This document shows positions 7,041-9,727 of a stretch of 9,727 nucleotides of DNA, piece by piece. The notes beneath the pieces were generated by a model. It did not search any database. It saw only the letters and a list, made by a program, of their open reading frames with translations, and had not been told where the DNA came from. Source of the DNA: Cytophagaceae bacterium (GTDB lineage Bacteria > Bacteroidota > Bacteroidia > Cytophagales > Spirosomataceae); contig CANHCG010000039.1 in assembly GCA_947459055.1 (NCBI GenBank), forward strand, positions 1 to 9,727, given 5' to 3'. Position 1 is the first letter of the stretch, and every line of letters starts with the position of its first letter. Both the position numbers and the translations under genes were made by a program.

Positions 7041-7939
7041 TTTGTTTTAAACCATTCTGCTAAACGATCGAACCACAATTCATTTGTGGTTTTATTGTTT
7101 AATCCAAATCCGTGGCCACCTTTGGCATATACATGTAAATCAGCTGTGACGTTATTGGCTGTTAAATTTTCAACGTATATCAACGAATTTTTAATCGGTA
7201 CTGCTTTATCATCTGCTGCATGCACTAAAAAGGCCTTTGGTGTATAATCCGTAATTTGCTCTTCGTTCGAGAACAAATGCAAATTTTCTTCACTTGGTTT
7301 TTTACCAATTAAATTCACCATCGAACCTGAGTGCCCAAATGGTCGCATCGAAATCACTGGATATAACAAAATTTGATAATCGGGTCTTAGATTTATTCCA
7401 TCATTAATTCCTGTATAATCTTGATTAAAATGCGTAGCAGCACTAGCCGCCAAATGTCCACCGGCAGAGAAACCCATGATACCAACTTTACCCACATCTA
7501 CACCCCATTTATTCGCATGCTTCCGAACAAGTCGAATCGCTTGTTGGGCATCCTGTAAAGGTGCAATTCGACGATCCACTTGCCGTGTACTATCTGGAAG
7601 ACGGTAATAAAGCACTAATGCATGAATACCAAGCTCATTTAATTTTTTGGCAATATCCGTTCCTTCATGTGTACTTGCTAATATTCGATAAGCTCCTCCA
7701 GGACAAACGACCACACAGGGTTTACGAGGAGCCCCACCTTTGGCTTCGAAAAAAGTATAAGTAGGTTCAGTGACATTTGAAATACGTAACATACCCCCCG
7801 TCACTTCTCCTTTTTGAACATTAGGGCCGGAAATATAATTTGGAATCGTTCCTTCGTATAAAGGCTTGACATCTTGGGACATGGCCGAATTTAATTGGGC
7901 GAAAAATAAACAAATAGCAACTTTAAGTACTTTTTTCAT
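7028..7939 (-). CDS. Secreted alpha/beta hydrolase, esterase/acetylxylan-esterase-like
   Basis: This 303-residue protein has a signal peptide (MKKVLKVAICLFFAQLNSAM, probable cleavage around 20-22), so it likely works in the periplasm or outside. The alpha/beta hydrolase fold shows an oxyanion segment CPGGAY (79-84), nucleophile elbow GFSAG with Ser158 (156-160), probable catalytic Asp244 in ADDKAVP, and His276 in GGHGFG. The set resembles the BD-FAE/dienelactone-type esterases of Bacteroidota, which are often loosely annotated as xylanases or acetylxylan esterases; no glycosidase domain is present. It probably cleaves acyl esters from a plant or algal polysaccharide or a small ester, but the substrate is inferred. 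Its start overlaps the end of the EamA transporter gene by 17 bases, implying translational coupling and membership in the rimM-trmD transcript. Its end overlaps the convergent permease gene by 13 bases. Confidence 0.88.
   Translation of the reverse strand: MKKVLKVAICLFFAQLNSAMSQDVKPLYEGTIPNYISGPNVQKGEVTGGMLRISNVTEPTYTFFEAKGGAPRKPCVVVCPGGAYRILASTHEGTDIAKKLNELGIHALVLYYRLPDSTRQVDRRIAPLQDAQQAIRLVRKHANKWGVDVGKVGIMGFSAGGHLAASAATHFNQDYTGINDGINLRPDYQILLYPVISMRPFGHSGSMVNLIGKKPSEENLHLFSNEEQITDYTPKAFLVHAADDKAVPIKNSLIYVENLTANNVTADLHVYAKGGHGFGLNNKTTNELWFDRLAEWFKTNHIL
7071..7096 (+). terminator. Terminator-like hairpin for the permease gene
   Basis: On the plus strand, AACCACAA (7071-7078) pairs perfectly with TTGTGGTT (7084-7091) around a five-base loop, and the second arm runs into a T-rich tail (TTATTGTTT follows). 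It lies 30 bases after the permease stop codon, inside the coding sequence of the convergent hydrolase. The stem has only three G-C pairs, so it would be a modest terminator. It lacks a T-run on the minus strand and should not stop the opposing transcript. Confidence 0.45.
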
Positions 7940-8858
7940 GAGTTAAGGTAGGTTCAGGTTTATCAGTTGTTATTAAAACAACTGCCAATAGTATAAAAAA
8001 ACTAGCAAATAATAAAATCCCATGCAAGGGTTCATCCAATATTAAATTCCCTAAAATTAAAGCAATTACCGGATTAACATAAGTATAGGTAGCAACTAAA
8101 GTCGCATCCAACACTTTCGATAAATACCCAAAAACACTGTACCCAACCATGGAACCAATTAATGCCAAATAAACAAAAACCCCATAGGCCTTGAAAGGCA
8201 ACTCTGTCAAATGAAACTGTTGCAAATCACCTTTCAAAAAACTAATTAGAAAAACCAATAAACCACCCGAAAGCATTTGAATGGCACATACTTGGGTAAA
8301 ATGGTAGCGATTAGCTTGTCGAAATTGTATTTGAAAAACCGCGATATTCCAACCTAAAACAGCCACCATTAAAAACCCAACACCAATAAAAAATTCAGTT
8401 TCTTTACCGGCAATCGCCAATGACTTTTGGCTCATCATTAAAGCAATACCCAACAAACCCATACAAGTTCCGACTAACTTTCGAATCGAAGGTTTTCGAC
8501 CAGCCATCCAAAAAAATAAAACCAATAATAAAGGTCCTAGCGCCATAAATACAGAAGAAAAACCAGAAGGAACAATGGAACCCGCGAGGGCCATACAGCC
8601 ATTACCTAATGAAATCATTAACAGTCCACACAAAAAATGGGTTTTGAAATGCCCCTTTTCCATAGGTACCCAATGTTTGCCAAGAAGAGCCCAAAGTAAT
8701 AATAAAGAACCTGCCACTAAATTACGACCAAATGTGATCACCAACGGAGGTAAATAAGACAATAAGATTCGAACACTTAAAAAGGTAGAACCCCAAATTA
8801 AATACAATAAACCTAATGAAATAAGTGCCGCAAGTGGCATTTTGGCCTGTTTATTCAT
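7923..8858 (-). CDS. EamA/DMT-family inner-membrane transporter (YedA/RhaT-like)
   Basis: This 311-residue protein has about ten predicted membrane helices arranged as two EamA repeats (about 10-143 and 155-297). Helix 1 carries YLIWGSTFLSVR (19-30), followed by LPPLVITFGRNLVAG (36-50), which is characteristic of YedA-like members. The second repeat ends with TYTYVNPVIALILGNLILDE (257-276), the usual hallmark. Family members export or import metabolites such as amino acids, nucleosides or sugars; the direction and substrate here are unknown. The ATG at 8858 lies inside the end of trmD (8-bp overlap, ATGAATAA contains the trmD stop), and its own end overlaps the hydrolase start by 17 bp. It is therefore almost certainly co-expressed with both. 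A second Met at residue 7 is a possible alternative start. Confidence 0.9.
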   Translation of the reverse strand: MNKQAKMPLAALISLGLLYLIWGSTFLSVRILLSYLPPLVITFGRNLVAGSLLLLWALLGKHWVPMEKGHFKTHFLCGLLMISLGNGCMALAGSIVPSGFSSVFMALGPLLLVLFFWMAGRKPSIRKLVGTCMGLLGIALMMSQKSLAIAGKETEFFIGVGFLMVAVLGWNIAVFQIQFRQANRYHFTQVCAIQMLSGGLLVFLISFLKGDLQQFHLTELPFKAYGVFVYLALIGSMVGYSVFGYLSKVLDATLVATYTYVNPVIALILGNLILDEPLHGILLFASFFILLAVVLITTDKPEPTLTHEKST

Positions 8859-9534
8859 TGGATTCTAATAAATCAGGTCTACGCGTTTGGGTCCGATAAA
8901 CTGCTTGTTCATGTCGCCAAGCTTCAATTTTTTTGTCATTACCAGAGCGCAAAATTTCAGGAACCTCCATCCCATTCCACTTTGCCGGTCTCGTATAGAC
9001 TGGCGGAGCTAACAAACCATCTTGAAATGAATCCGTTAAAGCGGACATTTCATCACCAATCGCTCCAGGAATCAATCGAATAATTGCATCTGCACAAACT
9101 GCCGCAGCTAATTCACCACCGGATAATACATAATCACCAATGGATATTTCTTTAGTCACATACTTTTCCCGAATTCGTTCATCAATTCCTTTATAATGAC
9201 CACAAATAAAAATCATATTTTCACAAAGGCTCAATTGATTCGCCAAGCCTTGCTTAAATACGATTCCATCAGGGGAGAAAAAAATGATTTCGTCATAGGT
9301 TCGTTGTTCCAATAATGAATCTAAACACACCGACAAAGGTTCCACCGAAATAACCATTCCAGCCCCACCCCCAAAAGGGTAATCATCAATTTGCTTGTGT
9401 TTTTTTGTTGAGTAATCATGTAAATCATGCAAATGAACTTCCACTAAACCCGCCTGTGCCGCGCGCTTACAAATGGAATGGGCAAAAAAACTTTGCATCA
9501 AATCCGGAACAACTGAAATGATATCAATCCGCAT
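8851..9534 (-). CDS. trmD: tRNA (guanine-37-N1)-methyltransferase TrmD
   Basis: TrmD transfers a methyl group from S-adenosylmethionine to N1 of G37 in tRNAs with a G at position 36, preventing +1 frameshifts. With the start at ATG 9534 the protein has 227 residues, the normal bacterial length, and begins MRIDIISVVPDL as family members do. Visible signatures are DDYPFGGGAGMV (50-61), the trefoil-knot SAM-binding stretch ICGHYKGIDER (110-120) with SIGDYVLSGGE (131-141), the TDSF segment with the probable catalytic Asp168, and the C-terminal YTRPAKWNGMEVPEIL (180-195) and RTQTRRPDLL (214-223). An in-frame ATG at 9621 would add 29 residues that overlap rimM out of frame and look unrelated to TrmD, so I reject it. 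The start overlaps the rimM stop by 11 bp and the end overlaps the EamA gene by 8 bp. Confidence 0.97.
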   Translation of the reverse strand: MRIDIISVVPDLMQSFFAHSICKRAAQAGLVEVHLHDLHDYSTKKHKQIDDYPFGGGAGMVISVEPLSVCLDSLLEQRTYDEIIFFSPDGIVFKQGLANQLSLCENMIFICGHYKGIDERIREKYVTKEISIGDYVLSGGELAAAVCADAIIRLIPGAIGDEMSALTDSFQDGLLAPPVYTRPAKWNGMEVPEILRSGNDKKIEAWRHEQAVYRTQTRRPDLLESNE

Positions 9535-9727
9535 GATCTTCCAAATACACTTCCAATAAACCATCTGGAAGTCGACTATGTACAATTTTATTCTTTTTAT
9601 CCACCTTAGGTATAATTTCATCGGTCAACGGAATTAATACCTCTTTGCTTTTATAAATCATTATCAACACATCTTGAGCACCCGTAGAATATACCTCCTT
9701 CACAACGCCAAGTGCTCCTTTTTCCTC
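9524..9727 (-). CDS. rimM: Ribosome maturation factor RimM (C-terminal part only)
   Basis: Sixty-seven codons and a TGA stop (9524-9526) are readable; the gene's start lies beyond the right edge. The fragment runs from EEKGALGVVKEVYSTGAQDV through LIMIYKSKEVLIPL and ends in SRLPDGLLEVYLEDHAD. It matches the C-terminal PRC-barrel domain of RimM, including the G-A-Q-D-V-L strand, the evLIPl...eII...vD stretch and the L-P-x-G-L-L close. RimM binds ribosomal protein S19 and assists 30S subunit assembly. Position supports the call, since rimM directly precedes trmD in most bacteria. The last 11 bases overlap the trmD start. The missing N-terminal part should be about 100 residues. Confidence 0.9.
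   Translation of the reverse strand, partial: EEKGALGVVKEVYSTGAQDVLIMIYKSKEVLIPLTDEIIPKVDKKNKIVHSRLPDGLLEVYLEDHAD

Noticed and set aside
7561..7764. Plus-strand 67-codon ORF inside the hydrolase gene
   Set aside because: It is an antisense shadow of conserved catalytic-domain codons, with no independent evidence.
9535..9621. In-frame upstream ATG that would extend TrmD by 29 residues
   Set aside because: The extra residues do not resemble TrmD, overlap the well-supported rimM reading frame, and ATG 9534 gives the canonical MRIDIISVVPDL start and a normal length of 227 residues.

Overview
The window looks like chromosomal DNA of a Bacteroidota bacterium, probably a Cytophagales relative. The evidence is a SusC/SusD pair with typical Bacteroidota N-termini, an ECF sigma factor placed beside it, AT-rich leaders almost without Shine-Dalgarno sequences, and one good match to the Bacteroidota -7 promoter element (TAnnTTTG). 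The genus assignment is an inference and was not tested by any search.

Left region (1-5382, all minus strand). Read in the direction of transcription, it holds an ECF sigma factor gene (4813-5382), a leader of about 290 bases, a SusC/RagA TonB-dependent outer-membrane transporter (1494-4520) and a SusD/RagB surface lipoprotein. The lipoprotein starts at 1469 and runs off the left edge, so its C-terminus is missing. The leader carries a possible 64-codon ORF, a -7 promoter match and a palindromic operator. Together the pair would bind and import a ligand across the outer membrane. No glycoside hydrolase or peptidase is visible beside it, so the substrate is unknown.

Middle region (5383-7040). 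A divergent intergenic region separates the sigma gene from a plus-strand APC-family amino-acid permease. Near its centre lies a 22-bp perfect palindrome overlapping a second AAACGTTT site, in the style of LacI-family operators. A 13-bp identical copy lies in the leader between the sigma gene and susC. The sigma factor, the SusC/D pair and possibly the permease may therefore answer to one regulator that is not encoded in the window.

Right region (7028-9727, minus strand). A tightly overlapping gene string runs rimM (3' part only), trmD, a DMT/EamA transporter, and a secreted alpha/beta hydrolase (esterase-like). Successive overlaps are 11, 8 and 17 bp, which suggests one translationally coupled transcript joining two housekeeping RNA/ribosome genes to two accessory genes. 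The last gene converges on the permease, and their stop-codon ends overlap by 13 bp. A terminator-like hairpin for the permease lies inside the hydrolase gene.

No rRNA, tRNA, CRISPR array, insertion sequence or phage gene was seen. The most notable feature is the repeated operator linking three transcription units, together with an ECF sigma/SusCD cassette that lacks a recognisable anti-sigma gene.
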